This document shows, piece after piece, positions 1 through 8,258 of a stretch of 64,000 bases of DNA (position 1 is its first letter; each line of letters begins with the position of its first letter). Location of the stretch: the NCBI GenBank assembly GCA_963805445.1, contig CAWDUI010000002.1, forward strand, positions 124,001-188,000, given 5' to 3'. The DNA comes from JAENVT01 sp963805445 (GTDB lineage: Bacteria > Actinomycetota > Acidimicrobiia > Acidimicrobiales > Ilumatobacteraceae). The notes below the pieces were generated by a model that was not told the DNA's origin, searched no databases, and was given only the letters and a program-made list of their open reading frames with translations. Position numbers and translations under genes: made by a program.

Positions 1-88
1 CACTCGGCACGACCAGCGCAGCGCCCGCCGAGAGCACGACGGCACCGAGCATGATGGTGGACTTCACGGAACGACGGGGGGTCGTCAT
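1..88 (-). CDS. N-terminus of a secreted protein (partial)
   Basis: Only the first 29 codons lie in the window; the gene continues past the left edge. They show a basic n-region (MTTPRRSVKST) and then a hydrophobic stretch rich in Ala, Val and Leu, the layout of a Sec-type signal peptide or an N-terminal membrane anchor. The start is supported by an AAGGAGA Shine-Dalgarno just upstream of the ATG at 88. The mature protein is not visible, so no function can be given. Confidence 0.6.
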   Translation of the reverse strand, partial: MTTPRRSVKSTIMLGAVVLSAGAALVVPS

Positions 89-477
89 TGCTGTCTCCTT
101 GGTGTCACGCCGGTGAGGTGTTCACCGGACATGCACCACAATGAATCGGTACTCTGAGACAACTCTGTGAGGTCGATGTGACAAGCGTCACAGCCGACGA
201 CGGTCGCGAAGTGTGCAGGTTCGCTTCGACCTGTGTGCATCGGACCCACACACTTCCCCGCCAGCCCCGTCGGCGCCGACCGCTCTCGAATCGTCAGTGA
301 CGTTTCAGCGCCGCCGTCCGCCGACCTGGGCGCCACGATCGGCGCCGGCCAGCGAGTTCGAGAGCGTCTGGCGCCCAGATCCGATTTGGCGCGAGGGCCC
401 GTATCGTCACTGACGATTCACGAGCGGTCGGCACCGGGGATGCAACCCGGCCGACGGGCGAGCGGGCGAGCGGGCGA
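89..477. other. 389-bp non-coding gap with nested inverted repeats
   Basis: I find no convincing gene here; the short open frames in all phases lack start signals and family resemblance. The stretch lies between the divergent secreted-protein start at 88 and the 3' end of the PLP dehydratase at 478. It holds two inverted copies of a 32-bp repeat and an inner inverted repeat, described separately. Confidence 0.6.
271..436. repeat. Nested inverted repeat, two copies of a dispersed palindromic element
   Basis: The outer arms are 271-302 (minus) and 405-436 (plus). Both share a core CGTCACTGACGATTC followed by GAGCGGTCGGC and CCG. The core holds a near-perfect palindrome, CGTCA-N-TGACG. Between the arms lies a second perfect 9-bp inverted repeat, CTGGGCGCC at 326-334 and GGCGCCCAG at 370-378. 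A third copy of the 15-bp core sits in another intergenic gap at 43616. The layout resembles a REP-doublet or small MITE-like unit; mobility is not shown. Confidence 0.6.
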
Positions 478-1464
478 TCAGGGGGACGGGGTGCGGCCGG
501 CGAGGATCTCGGCGAGCATCGGCGCATCGATGTTGCCGCCGCTGACGATCACACCGATCCGGCGCCCGTCGACCCGGCCCGAGCCGGCGGCCCGATCGGC
601 CAGCAGGCCCGCCAGTGCAGCAGCGCCCGCCGGCTCGACGAGGTGGTGCGTGCATCGCAACATCACTCGCACCGCGTCCGCGCATGCGTCTTCGGTGATC
701 TGCACGATACGCGCCGCGCCGCCGACGATGATCTCGATCGCGGTCGGATCCGGCACGCGTGTGGCGACACCGTCGATGAACGTCGCCGATGTCGCCGTGC
801 TGACCGCGTGACCGGCCGAGAACGACAGGGCCGTTGCAGGGGCCAACTCCGAAACCACACCGATGACCTCTGTGCGGAGACCGAGCAGATCGCGCATCGT
901 GATGACTCCACAGATGCCCGAGCCCATGCCGACGGGCACGTACACGGCGTCGAGCTCGCCGGCACTGGTGAGCAGTTCGTGCGCGTACGTGGCCACACCG
1001 CAGCACAGGTCGCGATGGAACGCCGGGACCGCCTCGAGCCCACGCTCCTCGGCGAGCCCAACGGCGTATTCACGCGACGCCTGGAAGTCGTCGCCGTGCT
1101 CGATCAGTTCGGCGCCGAAGCCGCGCATCGCTGCGTTCTTGTCGGCACTGTTTCCGTGCGGCACCACGATCGTCACGGCCACACCGGCAGCCCTTCCGGC
1201 AAACGCCAGGCTCTGGCCGTGGTTCCCGCGGGTGGCGCTGACGATGCCGCGCACCGTCGGCCGCTCGCGAACCAGACGGTCGACGTACACCAACCCTCCA
1301 CGCACCTTGAAGGCACCCGTCGGCGTGCAGTTCTCGTGCTTGACCCACACCTCGGCGCCAACCTCGGCTTCGAGCAACGGCCACCGGAACTGCGGAGTCG
1401 GCAACATGTGCCGGCCCACCACGGCCTTTGCCTCGGCGAACTCGTCGGCGCTGAAGAACGTCAC
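478..1464 (-). CDS. PLP-dependent threonine/serine dehydratase family protein
   Basis: This 328-residue protein belongs to the fold-type II PLP family (threonine/serine dehydratases). The Schiff-base lysine is K53 in TGAFKVRGG, and MGSGICG is the phosphate-binding loop variant where classic threonine deaminases have GGGGL. SGGNIDAP near the C-terminus is the usual final glycine-rich motif. There is no ACT regulatory domain, so it is not the allosteric biosynthetic IlvA form; a catabolic threonine/serine dehydratase or a hydroxyectoine-utilisation EutB-like enzyme would fit. No ectoine genes are nearby. Translation starts at GTG 1464, 10 bp after the cyclo-ligase stop, so the two are probably cotranscribed. 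Confidence 0.85.
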   Translation of the reverse strand: MTFFSADEFAEAKAVVGRHMLPTPQFRWPLLEAEVGAEVWVKHENCTPTGAFKVRGGLVYVDRLVRERPTVRGIVSATRGNHGQSLAFAGRAAGVAVTIVVPHGNSADKNAAMRGFGAELIEHGDDFQASREYAVGLAEERGLEAVPAFHRDLCCGVATYAHELLTSAGELDAVYVPVGMGSGICGVITMRDLLGLRTEVIGVVSELAPATALSFSAGHAVSTATSATFIDGVATRVPDPTAIEIIVGGAARIVQITEDACADAVRVMLRCTHHLVEPAGAAALAGLLADRAAGSGRVDGRRIGVIVSGGNIDAPMLAEILAGRTPSP

Positions 1465-1474
1465 GCCCGGATCA

Positions 1475-1999
1475 TCATGCCCAGACCAGACCGCCGACTC
1501 GCACGTCGTGCTGGGTCAGCGGCATCTCGTCGACCAACTGCTCGGCGAAGCACACGCCGACCGACGGGGCCTGCACCGTCGGCAGGAAGCGGTCGTAGTA
1601 GCCCTGCCCGTACCCGAGGCGGTCACCGGCAGTCGTGAACGCCAGGCCCGGCACGATGACGAACTCGATCTCGCCGACATCGACCGCCGGACCTGTTGGC
1701 TCGCTGACCCCGAACTTGCTGGTCGACATCGGCGAGTCGCCGTCGACGGCGACGATGCCCGTCGCCTCGACCCTGGGCAGCAGCAGCCGCTTGCCTTCCA
1801 CCATCAGCCGCGCAAAGAGCGGATCCGTGTCGGGCTCGCCATTGAAGCCCACGAACGCCATCACCGTGCTGGCCCGCACGTAGTGATCGAGTTCCGCCAC
1901 CTTGGCCCACAACTGGACGCTGCGCATCAAGTGATCGTCGACCATGTCACGCACCATCCGCATGTTCTTGCGCAATGCGGCCTTGTCGATCACCCGCAC
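1475..1999 (-). CDS. 5-formyltetrahydrofolate cyclo-ligase
   Basis: At 174 residues this is a normal-size member of the 5-FTHF cyclo-ligase family. The enzyme uses ATP to convert 5-formyl-THF to 5,10-methenyl-THF in the cytosol, recycling an otherwise inhibitory folate. The diagnostic C-terminal motif GDRLGYGQGYYDRFL is intact, and the FVGFNGEPDTDPL segment matches the substrate-binding region. The likely start is GTG 1999. It is the first gene of a two-gene minus-strand unit with the PLP dehydratase; a metabolic link (serine and one-carbon units) is possible but not shown. It is divergent from the flavin reductase gene at 2051. Confidence 0.9.
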   Translation of the reverse strand: MRVIDKAALRKNMRMVRDMVDDHLMRSVQLWAKVAELDHYVRASTVMAFVGFNGEPDTDPLFARLMVEGKRLLLPRVEATGIVAVDGDSPMSTSKFGVSEPTGPAVDVGEIEFVIVPGLAFTTAGDRLGYGQGYYDRFLPTVQAPSVGVCFAEQLVDEMPLTQHDVRVGGLVWA

Positions 2000-2036
2000 A
2001 GCCTGCCACGGCTGTCAACGCACGCAGGCCCGGCAG

Positions 2037-2042
2037 TACAGT
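2037..2042 (+). promoter_or_regulatory. Candidate -10 hexamer, leaderless start
   Basis: TACAGT fits the actinobacterial TANNNT -10 consensus and ends 8 nt before the ATG at 2051. No Shine-Dalgarno precedes the start, so a leaderless or near-leaderless transcript is inferred. Confidence 0.4.
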
Positions 2043-2050
2043 CCAGCGTG

Positions 2051-2548
2051 ATGTCGATCGATCCCTTGAAGTACCGCCTCGTGCTCGGCCATTTCCCCAC
2101 CGGCGTCACCGTGGTCTCGGCGATGGTCGACGGCGAGCCCGTCGGGTTCACCATCGGTTCGTTCACGTCCGTGTCACTCGAGCCACCGCTGGTCGGGTTC
2201 TTGCCGATGACCACATCCGAGCGCTGGCTGCGCATGGCATCGGCCGGCAGCTTCTGCGTCAACGTGCTGGGCATCGATCACGGCGATCTGTGCTGGCGGT
2301 TTGCCAAGAGCAGCATCGAGGAACCCTTCGAGGGCGTCAATTGGGCGCCGGCGCCGATCACCGGCTCGCCGATCCTCGACGGCGCCATCGCCTGGATGGA
2401 TTGCACGACCGTCGAGGTCGTCGACGCCGGCGACCACTACTTCGTGATGGGCCTGGTCGAAGCCATGGACCACGCCGACCCCGAGAGCCAACCTGCGCCA
2501 CTGCTGTTCTTTCGCGGACAGCTCGGAGGCTTCGTGGGGCAGCCGTGA
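2051..2548 (+). CDS. Flavin reductase-like FMN-binding protein
   Basis: This 165-residue protein is a single-domain flavin reductase of the split beta-barrel FMN-binding type. The N-terminus (VLGHFPTGVTVVSA), the GFTIGSFTSVSLEPP flavin-contact segment and FCVNVLG are characteristic. Such proteins supply reduced FMN/FAD to monooxygenases or act as small FMN oxidoreductases. No partner oxygenase is adjacent. The ATG at 2051 is chosen because homologues begin just before the FPTGV motif. The stop overlaps the GTG of the next gene (GTGA), implying translational coupling. Confidence 0.85.
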   Translation: MSIDPLKYRLVLGHFPTGVTVVSAMVDGEPVGFTIGSFTSVSLEPPLVGFLPMTTSERWLRMASAGSFCVNVLGIDHGDLCWRFAKSSIEEPFEGVNWAPAPITGSPILDGAIAWMDCTTVEVVDAGDHYFVMGLVEAMDHADPESQPAPLLFFRGQLGGFVGQP

Positions 2549-2907
2549 CCCGCCGCACGGCCATCGCCGCGGTGGCCGACGTGGCCGCAATCATCGTGTT
2601 CGTCGCGATCGGCCGGCGCAACCATCACGAGGGCGAAGCCGTCGACGGAATCCTCACGGTCGCCGCGCCGTTCCTCATCGCGCTCGCGGTCGGATGGATC
2701 GTCGCCAGAGCGTGGACCCGCCCGATGGATGTCGATGCGGCGTTCGTCATCTGGCCCGTGACGGTCGCCGTCGGCATGGTGCTCCGCAATCTCGCGTTCG
2801 ATCGCGGCACCGCGCTGCCGTTCATCATCGTTGCCACGCTCGTGACCGGTGTGTTCCTCGTCGGTTGGCGAATCGTTGCCGCCCATGCCCCACGTCCAGG
2901 TCGCTAA
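2545..2907 (+). CDS. DUF3054-family membrane protein
   Basis: The 120-residue product has about four hydrophobic segments (roughly residues 5-22, 35-55, 65-85 and 92-112) and the NHHEGEAVDGIL loop typical of the actinobacterial DUF3054 family. The function of that family is unknown. It starts at GTG 2545, overlapping the flavin-reductase stop, and its last 23 nt overlap the ATG of the MoaD-like gene, so the three look like one transcript. Confidence 0.75.
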   Translation: MTRRTAIAAVADVAAIIVFVAIGRRNHHEGEAVDGILTVAAPFLIALAVGWIVARAWTRPMDVDAAFVIWPVTVAVGMVLRNLAFDRGTALPFIIVATLVTGVFLVGWRIVAAHAPRPGR

Positions 2908-3155
2908 GGCCTTCCGGCGGCACGTCGACTGCCCCGAGTTGGCGGTCGCCGGATCGACGGTCCACGACGCGCTCCGAGCGCTACTTCGAGACGTACCCGG
3001 CGGTGCGCAGCTACGTGCTCGACGAACACGGCGCTGTGCGCAAACATGTGGCGATCTTCGTCGGCGACGAGCAGCTCGTCGACCGGCAGTTGCTCCGCGA
3101 CGCAGTCGGCGACGAGACCGTCGTCTACATCTTCCAAGCCCTTTCAGGAGGTTGA
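2885..3155 (+). CDS. MoaD/ThiS-family ubiquitin-like protein (frame break)
   Basis: About 90 residues make a beta-grasp sulfur-carrier-type protein that ends in the diagnostic Gly-Gly (LSGG). The N-terminal part (MPHVQVAKAFRRHV, GSTVHDALRAL) is in one frame. The rest (RYFETYPAVRSYVLDEHG, KHVAIFVGDEQ) is in another, with the break at about 2974-2984. ThiS/MoaD proteins are thiocarboxylated on the terminal Gly by an E1-like enzyme and donate sulfur. The spacing to the next gene is 3 bp, and AGGAGG within its own 3' end serves the BNR-repeat gene. I recall a MoaD-like gene followed by a BNR-repeat gene as a recurring actinobacterial arrangement; its role is unknown to me. The break is probably an assembly indel. 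Confidence 0.75.
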
Positions 3156-3158
3156 CCG

Positions 3159-4254
3159 ATGACCACCACACCCGCAGGCCGAACAGCGTTGGTCGGCACA
3201 CGAAAGGGTCTGTTCGTCTATGACCTCGATGCGCCGTGCCCGACGATCTCCGGCATGCACTTCCTCGGGTCCCCGGTCTCGTCGGTGCTGTGCGACGCCC
3301 GCGACGACTCCTGGTACGCGTGCCTCGACCATGGCCATTTCGGCGTCAAGCTCCACCGAAGCGAGGATCACGGCGCGACATGGACCGAACTGGCCTACCC
3401 GGCGTACCCGGCCGACGCCGTGTACGCAGGCGAACCGGCATCGACCAGGCTGCTCTGGACGCTCGTTGCCGGCCATTCCAGCCAGCCGGGTGTGTTGTGG
3501 TGCGGCACGATCCCGGGCGGGCTGTTCCGCAGTGACGACCGCGGTCAGACGTGGCAGCTCAACGGTGGCCTGTGGGACGACCCGGCGCGCCTCGAGTGGT
3601 TCGGGGGCGGTTACGACCACCCCGGCGTTCACTCGATCTCGATCGATCCCCGGTCGGCCGATTCGATGACGGTCGGTGTCTCGTGCGGCGGTTCGTGGTA
3701 CACCGACGACGGCGGCCGATCATGGAGCGTGTCGACCGGCATGCGCGCCACGTACGTACCCGACGGCCGTGCGGAGGACCCCCGGATCCAGGACCCTCAC
3801 CGGATCGTTCGATGCGCGCGCGGCACCCGACGTGCTGTGGACGCAACACCACAACGGCATCTTCCGATCCACCGACAACGGTCGAACGTGGTCGATGTTC
3901 GACGGCGTCGCTCCGTCGGCGTTCGGGTTCGCCGTCGCCGTCCACCCTGATGATCCTGACACAGCGTGGTTCGTGCCGGCACAGAGCGACGAGATCCGCA
4001 TCCCGGTGGACGGGGCGATGGTCGTCAACCGCACCCACGACGGCGGCCGCTCGTTCGAGACGGTGACCGCGGGGCTACCTCAAGAGCACGCATATCACCT
4101 GATCTATCGCCACGGACTCGACGTGGACTCGACCGGCGAGCGCCTGCTGATGGGGTCGACCACCGGTTCGTTGTGGCACAGCAACGACGGTGGCGGCTCG
4201 TTCCAACACGTCACCGACTCGCTGCCGCCGGTGTTGTCGTTGCAGTTCGCCTAG
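3159..4254 (+). CDS. BNR/WD40-like repeat protein (sialidase-fold, frame break)
   Basis: About 365 residues form a beta-propeller of BNR/Asp-box repeats. At least five Asp-box-like segments are visible, such as SEDHGATWTEL, SDDRGQTWQL, TDDGGRSWSV, STDNGRTWSM and SNDGGGSFQHV. No signal peptide is present, so it is predicted cytosolic and is more likely a photosynthesis-HCF136/sortilin-like propeller than a secreted sialidase; catalytic sialidase residues are not apparent. The frame changes at about 3815-3825, between the DPHRI region and the DVLWTQHHNG region, which are contiguous in family members. A strong AGGAGG lies 6 nt upstream of the ATG at 3159. It pairs with the MoaD-like gene. Confidence 0.7.
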
Positions 4255-5472
4255 TCAGGCCGGTTCGCTCAACAGCTCGGCGCCGTGCTTGCGCAGCTCG
4301 GCCAACGTGGTGACCCCACTGAGTTGCATCACCGACCGCAGTTGATCCTTCAGCAAACCGATGACGTGCTCGACGCCGAGTTGGCCGGCTGCGGCGACCG
4401 CGTACACGTACGGACGGCCGATGAACGCCATGTCGGCTCCGAGCGCCAGCGAGACGGCGATGTCGGCGCCGTGGCGTATCCCGCTGTCGATCACGATCGG
4501 CACGTCGGGCCCCACGGCGGTACGCAACGGCGCCAGCAGATCGATCGTCGGCGTGCAACGATCGAGCTGACGGCCACCGTGGTTGGAGAGGTGGAAGCCG
4601 GTGATCCCCAAGTCGAGGGCCCGTCGTGCATCAGCCGGCCCGAGCGGGCCTTTGAGCAGCAACGGTCCGGCCCAGCGACTGCGGATCGACTCGACGTCGG
4701 ACCAGTTCAACGACTGATCGAACAGGGACCCGATCCGTGTCGTCGCCGCGGCCTTCACCTCGGCCGGTGACAGAGCCGTGAAGTTGGCGAAGCCGATTGC
4801 AGGGCTCCGCAGCATGCGGATCCAGTAGCCGGGATGGCTGGCGATGTCGACGATCGTGCCCAGGCTGAGCTGAGGCGGAATGGTCAGGCCGTTGCGCAGA
4901 TCGCGCGTGCGACGGCCCGTGACCACGGTGTCGATGGTCAGCTCCAGCGCTTGGTAGCCGGCCGCGGCCGCACGGTCGATCAGCGGGTCGCTGAGCCGCC
5001 GGTCCTGGGTGACGTACAACTGGAACCACAGGTTCGGATGCCCGGTGGCGGCGACGTCCTCGATGGTGGTGGTGCCCATCGTCGACAACGTGTACGGGAT
5101 GCCTTTGACCATTGCGGCGGTGCACGACGACACCTCGCCCGTCGGGTGCATCATGCGCGTGTACCCGGTGGGCGCCAGGCCGATGGGAACGCGGTACTCG
5201 TGCCCGAACAACTCGCCGGTGAGGTCGGTGTGGGAGACGTCGCGCAGCAGTTGCGGGTTCAGCTTGCGCCGCTGCAACGCCTGGCGATTCGCGCGGAGGG
5301 CGATCTCCTCCTCGGCGCCGCCGTCGACGTAGTCGAACACGGCCCGAGGCAGCTTGCGTTTGGCGATCGGACGGAAGTCGTCGGCCAGGTGCACACGGCT
5401 CAGCATCCGCTTCACCGGGTCGCGCTCGAACCGGCGGAGCTGGATGAGCTCGCGTACTTCGTCGAGGTTCAT
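4255..5472 (-). CDS. FMN-dependent alpha-hydroxy-acid dehydrogenase (LldD type)
   Basis: The 405-residue protein is an FMN TIM barrel that oxidises 2-hydroxy acids such as L-lactate. The catalytic His lies in SNHGGRQLD, followed by the FMN-phosphate segment DSGIRHGADIAVSLALGAD. LAPTGYTRMMHP and LSTMGTTTIEDVA line the flavin pocket. The N-terminus (FDYVDGGAEEEIALRAN) is the canonical family opening. Length is slightly above the usual 380-390. Substrate cannot be fixed from sequence; L-lactate dehydrogenase (LldD) or a mycofactocin-associated MftD-like enzyme are the main choices, and no mycofactocin genes are visible. It lies 21 bp downstream of ilvD on the same strand and converges on the BNR gene with adjacent stops. 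Confidence 0.85.
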   Translation of the reverse strand: MNLDEVRELIQLRRFERDPVKRMLSRVHLADDFRPIAKRKLPRAVFDYVDGGAEEEIALRANRQALQRRKLNPQLLRDVSHTDLTGELFGHEYRVPIGLAPTGYTRMMHPTGEVSSCTAAMVKGIPYTLSTMGTTTIEDVAATGHPNLWFQLYVTQDRRLSDPLIDRAAAAGYQALELTIDTVVTGRRTRDLRNGLTIPPQLSLGTIVDIASHPGYWIRMLRSPAIGFANFTALSPAEVKAAATTRIGSLFDQSLNWSDVESIRSRWAGPLLLKGPLGPADARRALDLGITGFHLSNHGGRQLDRCTPTIDLLAPLRTAVGPDVPIVIDSGIRHGADIAVSLALGADMAFIGRPYVYAVAAAGQLGVEHVIGLLKDQLRSVMQLSGVTTLAELRKHGAELLSEPA

Positions 5473-5493
5473 GTTCGGTTCTCCCCGGGTCGC

Positions 5494-7203
5494 TTACAGG
5501 GTGTTGGTGATCGCGCCGGTCTCGGCGCCTTGCACCAGCTTGGCGTACTTCCCCAGCACCCCGCTGGTGTAGCGGGGCGGGTTCGGCGACCACGACGCCC
5601 GACGCTTGGCCAGCTCGCCGTCGTCGACCAGCAGATCGAGCGTCAACTCGTGCACGTCGATGAGGATCTGGTCTCCGTCGTGCACGAACGCGATCGGCCC
5701 ACCGTCGACGGCCTCGGGCGCGACGTGCCCGATGCAGAAGCCCCACGTGCCACCACTGAAGCGGCCGTCGGTGACCAACGCGCAGTCGGCGCCACGGCCG
5801 GCGCCCTTCAGCGCACTCGTGATGGCCAGCATCTCGCGCATTCCCGGCCCACCCTTCGGGCCCTCGTAGCGGATGACCAACACGGTGCCCGGCACGACAG
5901 CGCCGGCCAGGATCGCGTCCATCGCCCCGTCCTCACCATCGAACACCCGGGCGGTCCCCTCGAAGCGCATCTGCTCCTTGCTCAGCCCGGCGACCTTCAC
6001 GACGGCGCCCTTCGGCGCCAGCGACCCGGTCAAGATGTTGATGCCACCCTCGCTGTGCAGCGGCTGGTCGAGCGGGTAGACCACAACTCCGTCAGGGCGT
6101 GGAGGATCGAGCTCGGCGAGGTTCTCGGCCATGGTCTTGCCGGTCACGGTCATGACGTCACCGTGGAGCAATCCGGCGTCGAGGAGGTGCTTCATCACCA
6201 CAGGCACACCGCCGACCCGATCGAGATCGCTCATGTGGAACTTGCCCGCGGGCTTCATGTCGGCGATGTGCGGAACGGTGGCGGCAATTCGGTTGAAGTC
6301 GTCGAGGTGCAGATCGACACCGGCTTCGTTGGCGATGGCCAGCAGGTGCAGCACCGCGTTGGTCGACCCGCCCAGCGCCGAGGTGACCGCGATGGCGTTC
6401 TCGAAGGCGTGCTTGGTCATGATCATCCGCGGGGTGATCCCCAGCCGCAGCATGTTGACCACGGCTTCACCGGCGCGCCGGGCGTCGTGCTCGCGGCGTG
6501 CATCGACGGCAGGCGGTGACGCCGATCCGGGCAACGACATGCCGATCGCCTCGGCGATCGAGCTCATCGTGTTGGCCGTGAACATCCCACCGCACGCACC
6601 TTCGCCGGGGCACGCCTTCCGCTCGATCTGGCCGAGCTCCTCCTCGGTGATCTTGCCGAGAGCGCACGCGCCGACCGCCTCGAAGACGCTCGTGATGTCG
6701 AGGGCGACACCGTTGTGCTCGCCGGGCAGGATCGAACCGTTGTAGACGAACACGCTCGGCAGGTCGAGCCGGGCAGCTGCCATCAGCATCGCCGGGATGC
6801 TCTTGTCGCATCCCGCCAGTCCGACGAAGCCGTCCAGCCGCTCGGCATGCATGACGCACTCGACCGAATCGGTGATGACCTCACGGCTCACCAACGAGGC
6901 ACGCATGCCCTCGTGGCCCATGCTGATGCCGTCGCTGACCGTGATGGTGCCGAACTCCATGGGGAACCCGCCGGCAGCACGAATGCCCGCCTTGGTGTGC
7001 TCGGCCAGCTTGCGCAACGTCATGTTGCACGGCGTGACCTCGTTCCAGGCGTTGGCGATGGCGATCTGCGGCTTCACCCAGTCGTCGTCGGTCATGCCGA
7101 CGGCGCGCAGCATGGAGCGTGCCGGCGCCTTGGTCATCCCGTCGGTCACGTCGCGGCTCCGGGGCTTGAGGTCGACTGGTGTCCCTGCTTCGTTCACGGC
7201 CAT
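5494..7203 (-). CDS. ilvD: Dihydroxy-acid dehydratase
   Basis: The 569 residues match IlvD, the Fe-S dehydratase that converts 2,3-dihydroxy-isovalerate and 2,3-dihydroxy-3-methylvalerate to the keto acids of Val, Leu and Ile synthesis. Cluster-binding cysteines appear in GLAGCDKSIP and CPGEGACGGMFTANTM, and SDGISMGHEGM and GRFSGG are also diagnostic. The start is the ATG at 7203. No other ilv or leu genes lie in the window. The gene is divergent from the butyrobetaine dioxygenase, with a 44-bp shared upstream region. Confidence 0.95.
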   Translation of the reverse strand: MAVNEAGTPVDLKPRSRDVTDGMTKAPARSMLRAVGMTDDDWVKPQIAIANAWNEVTPCNMTLRKLAEHTKAGIRAAGGFPMEFGTITVSDGISMGHEGMRASLVSREVITDSVECVMHAERLDGFVGLAGCDKSIPAMLMAAARLDLPSVFVYNGSILPGEHNGVALDITSVFEAVGACALGKITEEELGQIERKACPGEGACGGMFTANTMSSIAEAIGMSLPGSASPPAVDARREHDARRAGEAVVNMLRLGITPRMIMTKHAFENAIAVTSALGGSTNAVLHLLAIANEAGVDLHLDDFNRIAATVPHIADMKPAGKFHMSDLDRVGGVPVVMKHLLDAGLLHGDVMTVTGKTMAENLAELDPPRPDGVVVYPLDQPLHSEGGINILTGSLAPKGAVVKVAGLSKEQMRFEGTARVFDGEDGAMDAILAGAVVPGTVLVIRYEGPKGGPGMREMLAITSALKGAGRGADCALVTDGRFSGGTWGFCIGHVAPEAVDGGPIAFVHDGDQILIDVHELTLDLLVDDGELAKRRASWSPNPPRYTSGVLGKYAKLVQGAETGAITNTL

Positions 7204-7247
7204 GTTGGGAAAGTTACCCGACCCCGACCTGCCAGACTTGATCCGAT

Positions 7248-8258
7248 ATGGGTCTGTCGAGCGTGCCGTCGTGGCGATGGTTGCGCGACAACTGCCCGTG
7301 TGCGCGATGCCTCCACCCCATCACCGACGAGCGAACCGTCAGCCTGATCGACGAACCCGGCGTGGAGCCGCAGTCGGTCACACGCAACGACGACTTGACG
7401 CTCACCGTCGATTGGGGAGACGGTCACGTCGGTGTCTTCTCTCCGGAGATGATGATCGCCCGCGGCGATGTCAGGGTGAAGCGAACCGCGCTCGCGCCAC
7501 TGCTGCGGATGGACTTCGCCGAGCTGGAAACACGACGGGGCATGGATCGCTGGTTGACGGGTCTGCTCGCTAGCGGCGCGATCATCATCGAGCAGACACC
7601 GAACGTGACCGGTGAAGTCATCCAGCTGGCGGAGCGCGTCGGGTGTGCCCGGCCCACCAACTTCGGCACGCTCTTCGACGTCGAGTCGCGACCGGACCCG
7701 AACAACTCGGCATACACCGCAGCCGGGCTCGAACTGCACACCGATCTTCCGAACTGGGCCAACCCGCCCGACTTCCAGTTGCTCCACGTGCTGGCCAACG
7801 ACGCCGAGGGTGGCGATTCGATGCTGGCCGACGGCCTCGCCGTCGCCGACGACCTGATGACCACCAACCCGAAAGCGTTCGAGATCCTGACCACGACGCT
7901 GGTGCCGTTCCGATTCCACGATGCCGACGACGACATCCGCTGCAGCGCACCGATCATCGAGCTCGACACCCACGATCGGCCCGTCGCGATTCGCTTCAAC
8001 AACTGGATACGCGACGTCGATCCGTCGGCCGACGAGCAGTTCTACGACGCCTATCTGGCGCTGTGGACCCTGCTGCGAGACCCCGTGCACGTCATCACGT
8101 TCCGGCTCGAGGCTGGCGAGACGCTGTGCTTCGACAACCGCCGGGTGCTCCACGGACGCACCGCGTTCGACCCGCAGTCCGGGCGGCGGCACCTGCAGGG
8201 CTGCTATTTGGACCGCGACATGGTCGAGAGCAGCCTGCGCCGCATTCGGCTCAGGTAG
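7248..8258 (+). CDS. Gamma-butyrobetaine dioxygenase (BBOX/TauD family)
   Basis: The 336-residue protein has the two-domain layout of gamma-butyrobetaine hydroxylase. The N-terminal zinc domain (about residues 1-85) carries C16, C18 and C21 in the CPCARC motif, plus a candidate fourth ligand H60. The C-terminal double-stranded beta-helix carries the Fe(II) facial triad H164-x-D166 and H302. The family uses 2-oxoglutarate and O2 to hydroxylate gamma-butyrobetaine to L-carnitine; trimethyllysine dioxygenase is the close alternative. The downstream carnitine dehydrogenase, dehydrocarnitine-type cleavage enzyme and CaiD favour the carnitine role. Its 3' end overlaps the SDR gene tail-to-tail by 8 nt. 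Confidence 0.85.
   Translation: MGLSSVPSWRWLRDNCPCARCLHPITDERTVSLIDEPGVEPQSVTRNDDLTLTVDWGDGHVGVFSPEMMIARGDVRVKRTALAPLLRMDFAELETRRGMDRWLTGLLASGAIIIEQTPNVTGEVIQLAERVGCARPTNFGTLFDVESRPDPNNSAYTAAGLELHTDLPNWANPPDFQLLHVLANDAEGGDSMLADGLAVADDLMTTNPKAFEILTTTLVPFRFHDADDDIRCSAPIIELDTHDRPVAIRFNNWIRDVDPSADEQFYDAYLALWTLLRDPVHVITFRLEAGETLCFDNRRVLHGRTAFDPQSGRRHLQGCYLDRDMVESSLRRIRLR

Noticed and set aside
89..477. Short open frames in the first intergenic gap, including two that translate the repeat
   Set aside because: They lack ribosome-binding sites and family resemblance, and overlap each other in all frames.
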